Shown here piece after piece: positions 1 through 6,057 of a DNA stretch of 7,310 bases. Both the position numbers and the translations under genes were made by a program. The notes under the pieces were generated by a model that did no database searches, was not told the DNA's origin, and worked only from the letters and a program-made list of their open reading frames with translations. This DNA comes from Minisyncoccota bacterium (GTDB lineage Bacteria; Verrucomicrobiota; Lentisphaeria; Oligosphaerales; MVZH01). Location: NCBI GenBank assembly GCA_021734725.1, contig JAIPIM010000205.1, forward strand, positions 1 to 7,310, in the 5' to 3' direction. How positions within the stretch are numbered: position 1 is the first letter of the stretch; each line of letters starts with the position of its first letter.

Positions 1-324
1 AACGTTCACCAGCCGGTGGACGAACTTGTACATGTTCTGCCGCCGCAGTGTGACGCAGAGCCCAACCGACATGCCGGCACGCAATTTGAAGTTCGATGTA
101 CTCCGCCGCGCTTTGGTAATCACGGGTCGCTGTCCGGTTATCAGAGCCAAGGTGTCCTGTGCTTCCTGCAGCACCTCGCGATCCTGAGCTGAGCCAACAC
201 CGTTATTCACCACAACCTTACTGGGGCGCGGCACCTGCAACAAATTCGTGTAGCCGTGTTCCTTCATCAGGCGCGGCAACACTTCGTCGTGATAGTAGCT
301 TTTAAGGTAACTGGTCGTAGCCAT
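1..324 (-). CDS. rplE: 50S ribosomal protein L5 (uL5), 5' part, runs off the window
   Basis: uL5 binds 5S rRNA and sits in the central protuberance of the large subunit, where it contacts the small subunit and P-site tRNA. Reading the complement from the ATG at 324 gives 108 codons with no stop, so the gene continues beyond base 1; the family is usually about 180 residues. The visible part carries the family pattern: an N-terminal helix with EVLPRLMKEHGY (residues 14-25), the strand VPRPSKVVVNNGVG (31-44), the signature LALITGQRPVITKARRS (about 59-75), then FKLRAGMSVG and a following LRRQNMYKF segment. The start lies 15 bases after the rplX stop, preceded by GAGGG about 10 bases upstream. The position after rplX is the canonical spc order. 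Identity is secure; only the C-terminal half is unseen. Confidence 0.97.
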   Translation of the reverse strand, partial: MATTSYLKSYYHDEVLPRLMKEHGYTNLLQVPRPSKVVVNNGVGSAQDREVLQEAQDTLALITGQRPVITKARRSTSNFKLRAGMSVGLCVTLRRQNMYKFVHRLVNV

Positions 325-339
325 TCGTTGCGCACCCTC

Positions 340-615
340 TTACTTCTCGTCTTTTTTGTCCTGATGCTTCGCCTGCCGAGCCTCGTACTTTTCCTGCCCC
401 ATCACGTTTGACACATGCACGGGGCATTCCTGCTCGGAAATGCCGCCCTGGGGGTTCTGCATGCTCCGGCGTACCGCACGCTTGCGCACATTGACCCCTT
501 CAACTGTGACGCGTTCGTTCACCGTGTCTACACTCAAGACCTTGCCGCTCTTGCCGCGATCTTCACCGGCAATAACAACAACGACATCACCTCGTTTGAC
601 ATGTGGCCGCGCCAT
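340..615 (-). CDS. rplX: 50S ribosomal protein L24 (uL24)
   Basis: uL24 is an early assembly protein of the large subunit that nucleates folding of 23S rRNA domain I and lies near the exit of the peptide tunnel. The 91-residue product has an N-terminal KOW motif: KRGDVVVVIAGEDRGKSGKV (residues 7-26). This is followed by the typical VEGVNVRKR strand (38-46) and NPQGGI (54-59), then PVHVSNVM (65-72). The C-terminal tail is Lys/Asp/Glu-rich and probably disordered. Length is within the usual 75-105 residues. The ATG shares one base with the stop codon of rplN (TAATG), and GGAGG sits 7 bases before it inside rplN, so translation is probably coupled to rplN. rplE follows 15 bases downstream. Confidence 0.98.
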   Translation of the reverse strand: MARPHVKRGDVVVVIAGEDRGKSGKVLSVDTVNERVTVEGVNVRKRAVRRSMQNPQGGISEQECPVHVSNVMGQEKYEARQAKHQDKKDEK

Positions 616-980
616 TAGAGTACCTCCGGAGCCAACGAAATAATTTTCATAAAATTCCCGTCACGCAGCTCGCGTGCTACCGGCCCGAATATTCGCGTCC
701 CGCGCGGGTTATTGACGTCATCAATAATGACGGCCGCATTTCGGTCGAATCTCAAACACGAACCATCAGCCCGCCGGATGTTGGAACGAGTGCGAACGAT
801 AACCGCCCGGACAACCTCTCCTTTACGAACCATCCCGCGAGGAGACGCCTCTTTGACCGTTGCCGTAATCACGTCACCGACATGGGCATACTTCTTCCGC
901 TGCCCTAGCACACTGATCGCAACAATACGCCGCGCACCGGAATTGTCGGCAACATCCAGACTTGATTGCACTTGAATCAT
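615..980 (-). CDS. rplN: 50S ribosomal protein L14 (uL14)
   Basis: uL14 is a five-stranded barrel protein of the large subunit interface that takes part in bridges to the small subunit. The protein is 121 residues (family about 122) and begins MIQVQSSLDVADNSGARR, the standard N-terminus. The family signature falls at about 59-86, covering AVIVRTRSNIRR, ADGSCLRFD and AAVIID, and the end (GPVARELRDGNFMKIISLAPEVL) is canonical. An open frame extends 12 codons further upstream to 1016, but AAGGAGG five bases before the ATG at 980 and the conserved N-terminus fix the start. The gene begins 10 bases after the rpsQ stop and marks the S10/spc boundary of other bacteria. No promoter or terminator is visible between the two groups, so they appear to be one transcript here. 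Confidence 0.98.
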   Translation of the reverse strand: MIQVQSSLDVADNSGARRIVAISVLGQRKKYAHVGDVITATVKEASPRGMVRKGEVVRAVIVRTRSNIRRADGSCLRFDRNAAVIIDDVNNPRGTRIFGPVARELRDGNFMKIISLAPEVL

Positions 981-985
981 GGGGG

Positions 986-992
986 CCTCCTT
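986..992 (-). promoter_or_regulatory. Ribosome binding site of rplN
   Basis: The complement reads AAGGAGG, a full Shine-Dalgarno match, five bases before the ATG at 980 and partly inside the rpsQ stop codon. It decides the rplN start against a longer in-frame extension. Confidence 0.85.
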
Positions 993-1269
993 ACTCCGTA
1001 ACAGCCCGCTGAACAATGGAAACTAAACGCCACCGTTTCAATTTGCTGAGGGGACGCGTTTCGGCAATACGTACGCGGTCGCCGACTTTCGCTTCGTTCT
1101 CTTCATCATGAACGTGGTAGTTTTTTGCCCGTGTGATTACCTTCTTATAAAGAGGGTGTCTGGTTAGACGTTCCACACGAACCACAATGGTTTTGTCCTG
1201 GACATCACTGACCACAACACCGTTCCGAATCTTGCGGTGTCCGCGCTTTGGTTCTGTTACTTCAGTCAT
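991..1269 (-). CDS. rpsQ: 30S ribosomal protein S17 (uS17)
   Basis: uS17 is an OB-fold primary binding protein of the 5' domain of 16S rRNA. The 92-residue product shows the family core: RKIRNGVVVSDVQDKTIVV (12-30), then RLTRHPLYKKVI (34-45), and the signature GDRVRIAETRPLSKLKRW (63-80). I choose the ATG at 1269, which has AGGA nine bases upstream. An in-frame GTG at 1287 would add six residues, overlap the end of rpmC and lack a ribosome binding site. A polar N-terminal extension (MTEVTEPKRGH) before the conserved core is common in the family. The gene lies between rpmC (14-base gap) and rplN (10-base gap), which is canonical order. Confidence 0.97.
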   Translation of the reverse strand: MTEVTEPKRGHRKIRNGVVVSDVQDKTIVVRVERLTRHPLYKKVITRAKNYHVHDEENEAKVGDRVRIAETRPLSKLKRWRLVSIVQRAVTE

Positions 1270-1283
1270 CGTTTTTAATCCTG

Positions 1284-1484
1284 TCACGCATTGGCTTGTT
1301 TTTGACGCGCCGTCTGCTCGGTTGAAAGCCTGGCTATATCGCGCCGCACCTGTCTGATGCGAGCAGTATTTTCCAGTTGTCCCGTCTGGGCCTGTAACCG
1401 CAGGTTGAATAGCTCTCGTCGGTTATCGTCAACGGCCCGCACGAGCTCCTCATTTGTCATTTCACGGATATCAGAAGACTTCAT
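1284..1484 (-). CDS. rpmC: 50S ribosomal protein L29 (uL29)
   Basis: uL29 is a small two-helix protein at the peptide exit site, next to uL23, in the area where trigger factor and SRP dock. The product is 66 residues (family about 60-70). It begins MKSSDIREMTNEELVRAV and contains the hallmark helix region RRELFNLRLQAQTGQLENTA (22-41), followed by IRQVRRDIARL (43-53). The ATG at 1484 has GGAG about ten bases upstream. The 37-base gap to the rplP stop is the largest space inside the ribosomal block; I see no hairpin or promoter in it. Confidence 0.96.
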   Translation of the reverse strand: MKSSDIREMTNEELVRAVDDNRRELFNLRLQAQTGQLENTARIRQVRRDIARLSTEQTARQKQANA

Positions 1485-1521
1485 TTGTCAGCTTCTCCAC
1501 ACCGTCAGTTTCTACCATGGT

Positions 1522-1929
1522 TTAGCGACTCAGGAATTTGCACCGCACAGGCAACTTATTCGCCGCTCTGGCCAAGGCCTCCCGCGCCATCGGTTCCACA
1601 CAGCCGCTCAACTCAAGAATTACATTGCCAGGGCGAACCTCGGCCATCCAGCCTTCAGGGTTCCCTTTACCTTTACCCATTCGCACTTCAAGAGGCTTCT
1701 TTGTGAACGGCTTGTCCGGAAAGATCTTGATCCAAAGCTTGCCGTGGCGCTTCAAGTGACGCGTCACCGCCGTTCGAGCAGACTCAATCTGCTGACTTGT
1801 AATACGGCCCGTATCCATGGTCTGCAAGCCATAATCACCGAAACTCAAAGTGGTATTGCGGCTTGCGTTTCCTCGTATACGTCCACGCTGCACCTTGCGG
1901 TACTTCACGCGTTTTGGCATCAATGGCAT
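1522..1929 (-). CDS. rplP: 50S ribosomal protein L16 (uL16)
   Basis: uL16 is a late-assembling large-subunit protein that helps position the A-site tRNA. The 135-residue protein (family about 135-140) shows PKRVKYRKVQRGRIRGNA (5-22), FGDYGLQ (30-36), LWIKIFPDKPFTKKP (65-79) and the conserved loop EVRMGKGKGNPEGW (81-94). One detail departs from the common form: the usual Gly-Trp-Ile-Thr element reads Gly-Arg-Ile-Thr (41-44), a variation I believe also occurs in other bacterial groups. The ATG at 1929 is chosen over the ATG three codons later because GGAGGG lies eight bases upstream, inside the end of rpsC. The rpsC stop and this start are separated by a single base. Confidence 0.98.
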   Translation of the reverse strand: MPLMPKRVKYRKVQRGRIRGNASRNTTLSFGDYGLQTMDTGRITSQQIESARTAVTRHLKRHGKLWIKIFPDKPFTKKPLEVRMGKGKGNPEGWMAEVRPGNVILELSGCVEPMAREALARAANKLPVRCKFLSR

Positions 1930-1930
1930 G

Positions 1931-2569
1931 TTACTCGCCCTCCGTCTCCTGCTTGCGACAGATCCAAACCTTCACGCCAATGGTACCGGCGAGGGTCTGA
2001 GCCTCCGCGAAGCCAAAATCAATAGTTTCACGCAAGGTATGCAGGGGAACTTTACCGTCTTTGTACTGCTCAGTACGCGCCAGTTCCGCCCCGCCCAGCC
2101 TTCCGGCACACCGCACACGGATCCCTTCGGCACCAAGATCCATGGCCGTTTGAATGCTGCGCTTCATGGCTCGCCTAAAGCTGACCCGACGTTCCAATTG
2201 CTGGCTAATGTTTTCAGCCACCAACTGGGCGTTCAATTCCGGCTGCTTAACTTCCTTAATGTCGAGAAAAACCTCTTTCCCGCCAACTTGACCCGAAACG
2301 GCTTCCTTCAGACGGTCGATTTCCGCCCCCTTTCGTCCGATCACCAGGCCAGGTCGCGCAGAATACACGGTCACTCGGATCCGATTTGCAAATCTCTCCA
2401 CGTCAATACGGGAAACAGCGGCATGCTCCAATTCCTTCTTGATAAAGTCGCGAACACGCAGATCCTCCAGCAACATGTTGCCGAAGTCCGACTTATGTGC
2501 AAACCACCTGGAACGCCAGTCTTTGGTAACCGGCAGCCGAAAGCCAATAGGATTTACTTTCTGACCCAC
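1931..2569 (-). CDS. rpsC: 30S ribosomal protein S3 (uS3)
   Basis: uS3 lines the mRNA entry tunnel of the small subunit and contributes to its mRNA helicase activity. The 212-residue product begins with the near-invariant MGQKVNPIGFRL. It has a type II KH domain with GLVIGRKGAEI (74-84), the basic patch FRRAMKRSIQ (131-140) that matches the mRNA-entry residues, and the C-terminal domain with KVPLHTLRETIDFGFAEA (173-190) and GVKVWICR (198-205). I place the start at the GTG at 2569. An in-frame TTG two codons upstream overlaps the rplV stop, but it would abut the ribosome binding site and give a non-canonical N-terminus. The gene starts two bases after the rplV stop. Confidence 0.97.
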   Translation of the reverse strand: MGQKVNPIGFRLPVTKDWRSRWFAHKSDFGNMLLEDLRVRDFIKKELEHAAVSRIDVERFANRIRVTVYSARPGLVIGRKGAEIDRLKEAVSGQVGGKEVFLDIKEVKQPELNAQLVAENISQQLERRVSFRRAMKRSIQTAMDLGAEGIRVRCAGRLGGAELARTEQYKDGKVPLHTLRETIDFGFAEAQTLAGTIGVKVWICRKQETEGE

Positions 2570-2571
2570 AG

Positions 2572-2922
2572 TCAACTCCTTTTTACTTCGTCTGACAGGA
2601 TAATGCGTATATGACTGGTTCGCTTGCGGATCCTGCCTGCCATGCCGCGGGCCTTGGGACGAAACCGTTTCATGGTCGGTCCTTCGCCCACCACCGCTTC
2701 CTTGACAACCAAGGCACTCGGATCTGCCGGCGTGCGCTCGTGGTTCTCGGCATTCGCAATCGCGGACCGTAGCGTATCCCCCACCAGGCGCGCAGCTTTA
2801 CGTGGCATTAATTCCACAGTGGAAAGTGCCTCCAGCGCTGGCTTGCCCTGGATCAGGCGCGTGACTTCACGTGCTTTAAACGCGGAAATCCGCAAATATT
2901 TACTGATCGCTCGCGCTTCCAT
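2572..2922 (-). CDS. rplV: 50S ribosomal protein L22 (uL22)
   Basis: uL22 touches every domain of 23S rRNA, and its long beta hairpin lines the narrow part of the peptide exit tunnel. The product is 116 residues (family about 110-120). It contains RISAFKAREVTRLIQGKP (11-28), LRSAIANAENH (51-61) and the tunnel hairpin PTMKRFRPKARGMAGRIRKR (82-101) followed by TSHIRIIL. The ATG at 2922 has AAGGAT about 11 bases upstream. This is the first ribosomal gene of the block. In most bacteria rpsS lies directly upstream, but here an unrelated exported protein ends 22 bases before. The protein itself is intact and normal, so the break is in gene order, not in rplV. Confidence 0.97.
   Translation of the reverse strand: MEARAISKYLRISAFKAREVTRLIQGKPALEALSTVELMPRKAARLVGDTLRSAIANAENHERTPADPSALVVKEAVVGEGPTMKRFRPKARGMAGRIRKRTSHIRIILSDEVKRS
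2576..2580 (-). promoter_or_regulatory. Ribosome binding site of rpsC
   Basis: The complement reads AGGAG, preceded by a run of A, inside the last codons of rplV. It is six bases from GTG 2569 but directly adjacent to TTG 2575, so it supports the GTG as the real rpsC start and suggests coupling to rplV. Confidence 0.8.
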
Positions 2923-2944
2923 AATCCGGCTTATCCTTCGTTAA

Positions 2945-3712
2945 CTAGTTTGCTTCCAGTAACCGTGCACTCATACCGGGGGCAATGTCTCTAACCATAC
3001 CGCTTAGAGGCATGGCGGCACATAACTGCCCACGCAATTCAATAACTTGCACCCGTGCACGTTCAGTACCTTCTTCAATAACGCGCCACACCATTCCGGG
3101 GCGCACGCCGTGGTAAAGGCCAGCGTCCAACACAACAATTTGAAGTTGATCATGTACGGCAACCACTCGGCATTGTCGTCGCGTTCCGACATTTACACCG
3201 TCTCGCCCAGCGACTAACGACGGCACCTGTTCAAGGCGGTCAACAACGCTCAACACCGCCGCAAAACGATCCTCAATCTCACGCCGCAATCCAGTGCTCG
3301 GCTGGAGAACATCCAGCATGGTCTCCAAATACTGTCCAAACTGGCGGACCAGTTTCAACATCTCAGTCTGATTGTCACGCAGGTCACGAATGTAAGCAGT
3401 GGCCTGCGCTAACGCTTGGCTTGAGACAATCGCTTCCTGATCCGCGAGCAAAGCCGCGACGCTCATCTCATAATCTTTAATCAGCTTTGCCTGCTCCTGA
3501 GACTCAACGTACAATGCCGCATACCGCCGGCGTAAGTCCCGGAGGTCCGCCGCTGCCTTTCGCAACTCGGCGGATAGCTCGGCGTGTCGCTGTTCCAACG
3601 TCTCGCCGGATGAGGCGTTAACCTCTCCTGGCACGGCAGAAAAAGCACTTCGTACGAAACACAAAAGGCATAACATAGCAAGCGCAAATGTGCTTTTCCA
3701 ATCATGCACCAT
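2945..3712 (-). CDS. Exported coiled-coil protein of unknown function
   Basis: I do not recognise this 255-residue protein. Residues 1-26 look like a signal peptide: a short N-region with one Lys, a hydrophobic stretch from about F9 to V20, and a likely cut near AFS-A (25/26). No convincing lipobox is seen. Residues about 36-160 are rich in Glu, Arg, Lys, Ala and Leu, and are probably long helices or coiled coil. The last 75 residues look beta-rich, with CRVVAVHDQLQIVVLDAG, then LYHGVRPGMVWRV (199-211), then ARVQVIELRGQLCAA and a closing APGMSARL. The Gly-Val-x-x-Gly-Met turn is typical of small barrel domains such as those in FlgT-like and MreC-like envelope proteins; this is a pattern resemblance, not a search result. 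The ATG at 3712 has AAAAAGG nine bases upstream; an in-frame TTG at 3733 would add seven basic residues. The gene lies 79 bases after the SDR stop and 22 before rplV, so co-transcription is plausible. An envelope role is inference. Confidence 0.8.
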   Translation of the reverse strand: MVHDWKSTFALAMLCLLCFVRSAFSAVPGEVNASSGETLEQRHAELSAELRKAAADLRDLRRRYAALYVESQEQAKLIKDYEMSVAALLADQEAIVSSQALAQATAYIRDLRDNQTEMLKLVRQFGQYLETMLDVLQPSTGLRREIEDRFAAVLSVVDRLEQVPSLVAGRDGVNVGTRRQCRVVAVHDQLQIVVLDAGLYHGVRPGMVWRVIEEGTERARVQVIELRGQLCAAMPLSGMVRDIAPGMSARLLEAN

Positions 3713-3721
3713 GCTTTTTTG

Positions 3722-3728
3722 CCTTTTT
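3722..3728 (-). promoter_or_regulatory. Ribosome binding site of the exported protein
   Basis: The complement reads AAAAAGG with nine bases to the ATG at 3712. It lies inside the longer TTG-initiated frame, so it favours the ATG start. Confidence 0.55.
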
Positions 3729-3791
3729 CTCAAATTCCCGCCACACGTCCGCCTTTTTCAAACCGAGGGTGCATTGCGCAGCGGACGGGTG

Positions 3792-4655
3792 TCACACACC
3801 AGAAAACGCACTGAATCCGCCGTCTACCGGAATGACCGAACCCGTCACAAAGCCACTTGCCTCCGGGCTGACAAGCCACAGCAACGTACCAAGCAATTCC
3901 TCCGGCTCACCAAACCTTCCCAGAGGGGTATGCGATACAATTGTTTCGCCGCGTTCGGTAATGCCGCCATCCGCTGTCATCAGTAGTGACTTGTTCTGCT
4001 TTGTCAAGAAAAACCCGGGCGCAATGGCATTGACTCTCACGCCTGCTTTGGCAAGGTGTACAGCCAACCACTGGGTGAAATTTGCGGTTGCCGCCTTTGC
4101 CGCGCTGTATGCCGAGACTTTGGTCAGCGGCCGTACACCACTCATCGAGGAGATATTAATGATCGTACCACGCCCTTGGGCCACCATGTCGGGGCTGAAA
4201 ACCTGAGAGGACAAGAACGTACCGATAAAATTTATCCCGAACACAGTCTGTACTGCCTCAACATCAAGTCCGTAAAAGGTCGTCACATCCGCCTCACATT
4301 CTTCAGCCTCCAAATCATTGGCCGTCAGCATTTCCATGGAGGTGGTCGCCTTGGGATTGTTTCCCCCCGCACCGTTAATTAGAATGTCACAGGGACCGAA
4401 CGCATGCTTGATGGCCCGATAGCCGTCAAGCATGCTTTGCTTGTCCAGCACATTGCAGGGAACAGCCAGCGCCCGCCCCCCGTCGGCCTTGATCTCCTCG
4501 ACCACTGGATCCGTCGTTTCATGACTCCGCCCCAGCACGGCAACGTTTGCCCCGCACGCAGCCAAGCCGACGGCCATGCGGCCACAAAGAACACCGCTGC
4601 CACCGGTCACAACAGCTGTTTTGCCTTCCAGGTCTACACAAAATGGCAGTGTCAT
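3792..4655 (-). CDS. SDR family oxidoreductase, D-mannonate oxidoreductase (YjmF) type
   Basis: This is a cytoplasmic NAD(P)-dependent short-chain dehydrogenase, 287 residues. The fold markers appear in order: cofactor loop VTGGSGVLCG (16-25); LGR (41-43) ending the second strand; NGAGGNNP (94-101); an Asn at 142 in INFIG; catalytic Ser near 170 in INISSM; and YSAAK with Tyr183 and Lys187. These are followed by RVNAIAPGFFLTKQN (207-221) and the terminal VIPVDGGFSAFSGV. The cofactor loop, the NGAGGN(N/H)P element, the GFFLTKQN stretch and the exact C-terminus match what I know of the YjmF/UxuB-type enzymes, which reduce D-fructuronate to D-mannonate in hexuronate breakdown. The substrate remains inferred, because gluconate-5-dehydrogenase-like relatives are close. 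No other hexuronate gene is in the window. An ATG at 4655 with GGAAGG eight bases upstream is preferred to a TTG two codons earlier. The gene is divergent from aroB and is first in the minus-strand block. Confidence 0.9.
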   Translation of the reverse strand: MTLPFCVDLEGKTAVVTGGSGVLCGRMAVGLAACGANVAVLGRSHETTDPVVEEIKADGGRALAVPCNVLDKQSMLDGYRAIKHAFGPCDILINGAGGNNPKATTSMEMLTANDLEAEECEADVTTFYGLDVEAVQTVFGINFIGTFLSSQVFSPDMVAQGRGTIINISSMSGVRPLTKVSAYSAAKAATANFTQWLAVHLAKAGVRVNAIAPGFFLTKQNKSLLMTADGGITERGETIVSHTPLGRFGEPEELLGTLLWLVSPEASGFVTGSVIPVDGGFSAFSGV

Positions 4656-4947
4656 TGTCAATACCTTCCATTACAAAGTCTCGAGTCATCGTTACGTGTG
4701 CCGTCAACAACCAAAGCCTCACCACGGATGAAGACCGAATGCTGTCGGCAAAAAATATTACTGTAACTCTTCGTTTCCCAAATACGAGTTGGCTGGTTTG
4801 GCCGGTCGCATAAGCGCGAGTCCATGACAGGCATTTTTTCGGTGACTCACTGGAAAACCTAACAAAAATGTGTATTTTTTGGTCAGTTGTTATCGGGGTT
4901 GGAATGCAACGGACAACGGTGCGCTGAAGCCGAGGCTTTTGGATATC
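4656..4947. other. Divergent intergenic region between the SDR gene and aroB
   Basis: This stretch of about 290 bases must hold the promoters of both outward-facing blocks. I find no clear consensus promoter. On the minus strand TTGGGA (4776-4781) and TAATAT (4755-4760) are separated by only 15 bases, a weak candidate for the SDR gene. On the plus strand the T-rich stretch around 4870-4890 offers no convincing -35/-10 pair. No riboswitch, strong hairpin or repeat was recognised. Short open frames on both strands here have no recognisable protein features. Confidence 0.5.
4664..4669 (-). promoter_or_regulatory. Ribosome binding site of the SDR gene
   Basis: The complement reads GGAAGG, eight bases before the ATG at 4655 and only two before the alternative TTG at 4661. 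The spacing supports the ATG. Confidence 0.65.
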
Positions 4948-6057
4948 ATGCATGTCGTACCTGTGCAAACAAAATGTTCTTCATATCCTATTTACGTAGG
5001 AACCGAACTGCCTGCCGCCAAAGATGTGAAAACGGCACTGGCAGAGCACGTAGAGGGAGAAAGTTGCCTGGTTGTAACGGACAGTCATGTCGGTCCCTTA
5101 TACGGTCAAAAAATATGCGATCTTCTTTGTCATATCGGCGCGGCCCGAGTTGCACACACAACATTTCCCGCAGGTGAACCATCAAAAACCCTGGCTACTG
5201 TAGAAAGGCTTTATCGCGCCGCCCTTGAGAAAGGACTGGACCGCCAGTCCCTTTTTATCGCCCTCGGTGGAGGCGTTGTTGGAGATGTCGCGGGGTTTGC
5301 AGCTGCCACTTATATGAGAGGCATCCGTTTTCTCCAAATACCCTCAACGCTTTTAGCCATGGTCGATAGCAGTGTGGGAGGCAAAACCGGAGTCGATCTG
5401 CCAGAGGGTAAAAATCTGGTGGGGGCCTTTCACCAACCGACGTTCGTCATGGCCGATGTCAGCATGCTCAAGACATTGCCGATTAGGGAGTTGCGGTGCG
5501 GCCTCGCGGAAGTAGTAAAGTACGGTGTCATTATGGATGCAGAGTTTTTTGCATTCCTCCAACAGCATGTCACCCTACTGTGCAAACCAGATTTGGCTTT
5601 CTATGAAGAAGTCGTTACGCGGTGCTGCAAACTGAAGGCCCGTGTTGTGCGGGAAGACGAGCGAGAATGTACGGGATACCGGGCCATCCTGAACTACGGA
5701 CACACTTTCGGACATGCCTTGGAAGTGCTCAGTGGATACGGACAACTCACGCACGGAGAGGCTGTCGCTGTCGGCATGGGGATGGCGGCAGACCTGGCGG
5801 TGCAGCAAGGACTTGCCGACCCCTCATTGGTCGAGCAACAAGACAAGCTCCTCGCCAAAGTGGGATTGCCTACAGAGTTCATGCTCTCGTCAATCACTTC
5901 AGCTGATATTTTTGAGACCATGCGCCATGACAAAAAGGTGAGCGGCGGTCGGTTACGGCTTGTCTTGCCTACGGCCATCGGCTCGGTTGAACTGCGAAGT
6001 GACATCGACCCTGATGCCGTGCAGCACACCATCGGAGGACGCTGTGGAAAATCGTGA
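4948..6057 (+). CDS. aroB: 3-dehydroquinate synthase
   Basis: AroB converts DAHP to 3-dehydroquinate, the second step of the shikimate pathway, in the cytoplasm with NAD+ and a divalent metal (usually zinc). The 369-residue product (E. coli about 362) carries all landmarks: PAGEPSKTL (74-82); the NAD-binding GGGVVGDVAGFAAATYMRG (107-125); IPSTLLAMVDSSVGGKTGVD (131-150); KNLVGAFHQP (155-164); GLAEVVKYGVI (185-195); LNYGHTFGHALE (248-259); and THGEAVAVGM (268-277). The expected metal ligands are present as Glu188, His252 and His269. The open frame extends upstream to an ATG at 4870, but those 26 residues do not resemble the family. The ATG at 4948, with a weak GAGG 12 bases upstream, gives the normal N-terminus. 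The last 14 bases overlap dprA. Nothing suggests inactivation. Confidence 0.96.
   Translation: MHVVPVQTKCSSYPIYVGTELPAAKDVKTALAEHVEGESCLVVTDSHVGPLYGQKICDLLCHIGAARVAHTTFPAGEPSKTLATVERLYRAALEKGLDRQSLFIALGGGVVGDVAGFAAATYMRGIRFLQIPSTLLAMVDSSVGGKTGVDLPEGKNLVGAFHQPTFVMADVSMLKTLPIRELRCGLAEVVKYGVIMDAEFFAFLQQHVTLLCKPDLAFYEEVVTRCCKLKARVVREDERECTGYRAILNYGHTFGHALEVLSGYGQLTHGEAVAVGMGMAADLAVQQGLADPSLVEQQDKLLAKVGLPTEFMLSSITSADIFETMRHDKKVSGGRLRLVLPTAIGSVELRSDIDPDAVQHTIGGRCGKS
6034..6038 (+). promoter_or_regulatory. Ribosome binding site of dprA
   Basis: GGAGG lies inside the aroB coding sequence, five bases before GTG 6044. It decides the dprA start against an in-frame ATG at 5960 deep within aroB. Confidence 0.8.

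Noticed and set aside
991..1287. GTG 1287 as the rpsQ start
   Set aside because: It overlaps the rpmC stop without a ribosome binding site, while ATG 1269 has AGGA at good spacing.
1357..2025. Plus-strand open frame of about 222 codons opposite rpmC, rplP and the end of rpsC
   Set aside because: It is antisense to three conserved genes with no ribosome binding site or protein features; Ser/Arg/His-rich shadow composition.
1850..2614. Long open frame on the plus strand (about 254 codons) opposite rpsC
   Set aside because: It lies antisense to a secure ribosomal protein gene, has no recognisable motif and reads as a compositional shadow.
4658..4834. 58-codon minus-strand frame ending just before the SDR start
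   Set aside because: It has no clear ribosome binding site, no recognisable motif and unremarkable composition, and it lies where a promoter region is expected.
4870..4947. 26-residue N-terminal extension of AroB from ATG 4870
   Set aside because: The extension does not resemble the family and has no good binding site; the ATG at 4948 gives the normal length and N-terminus.
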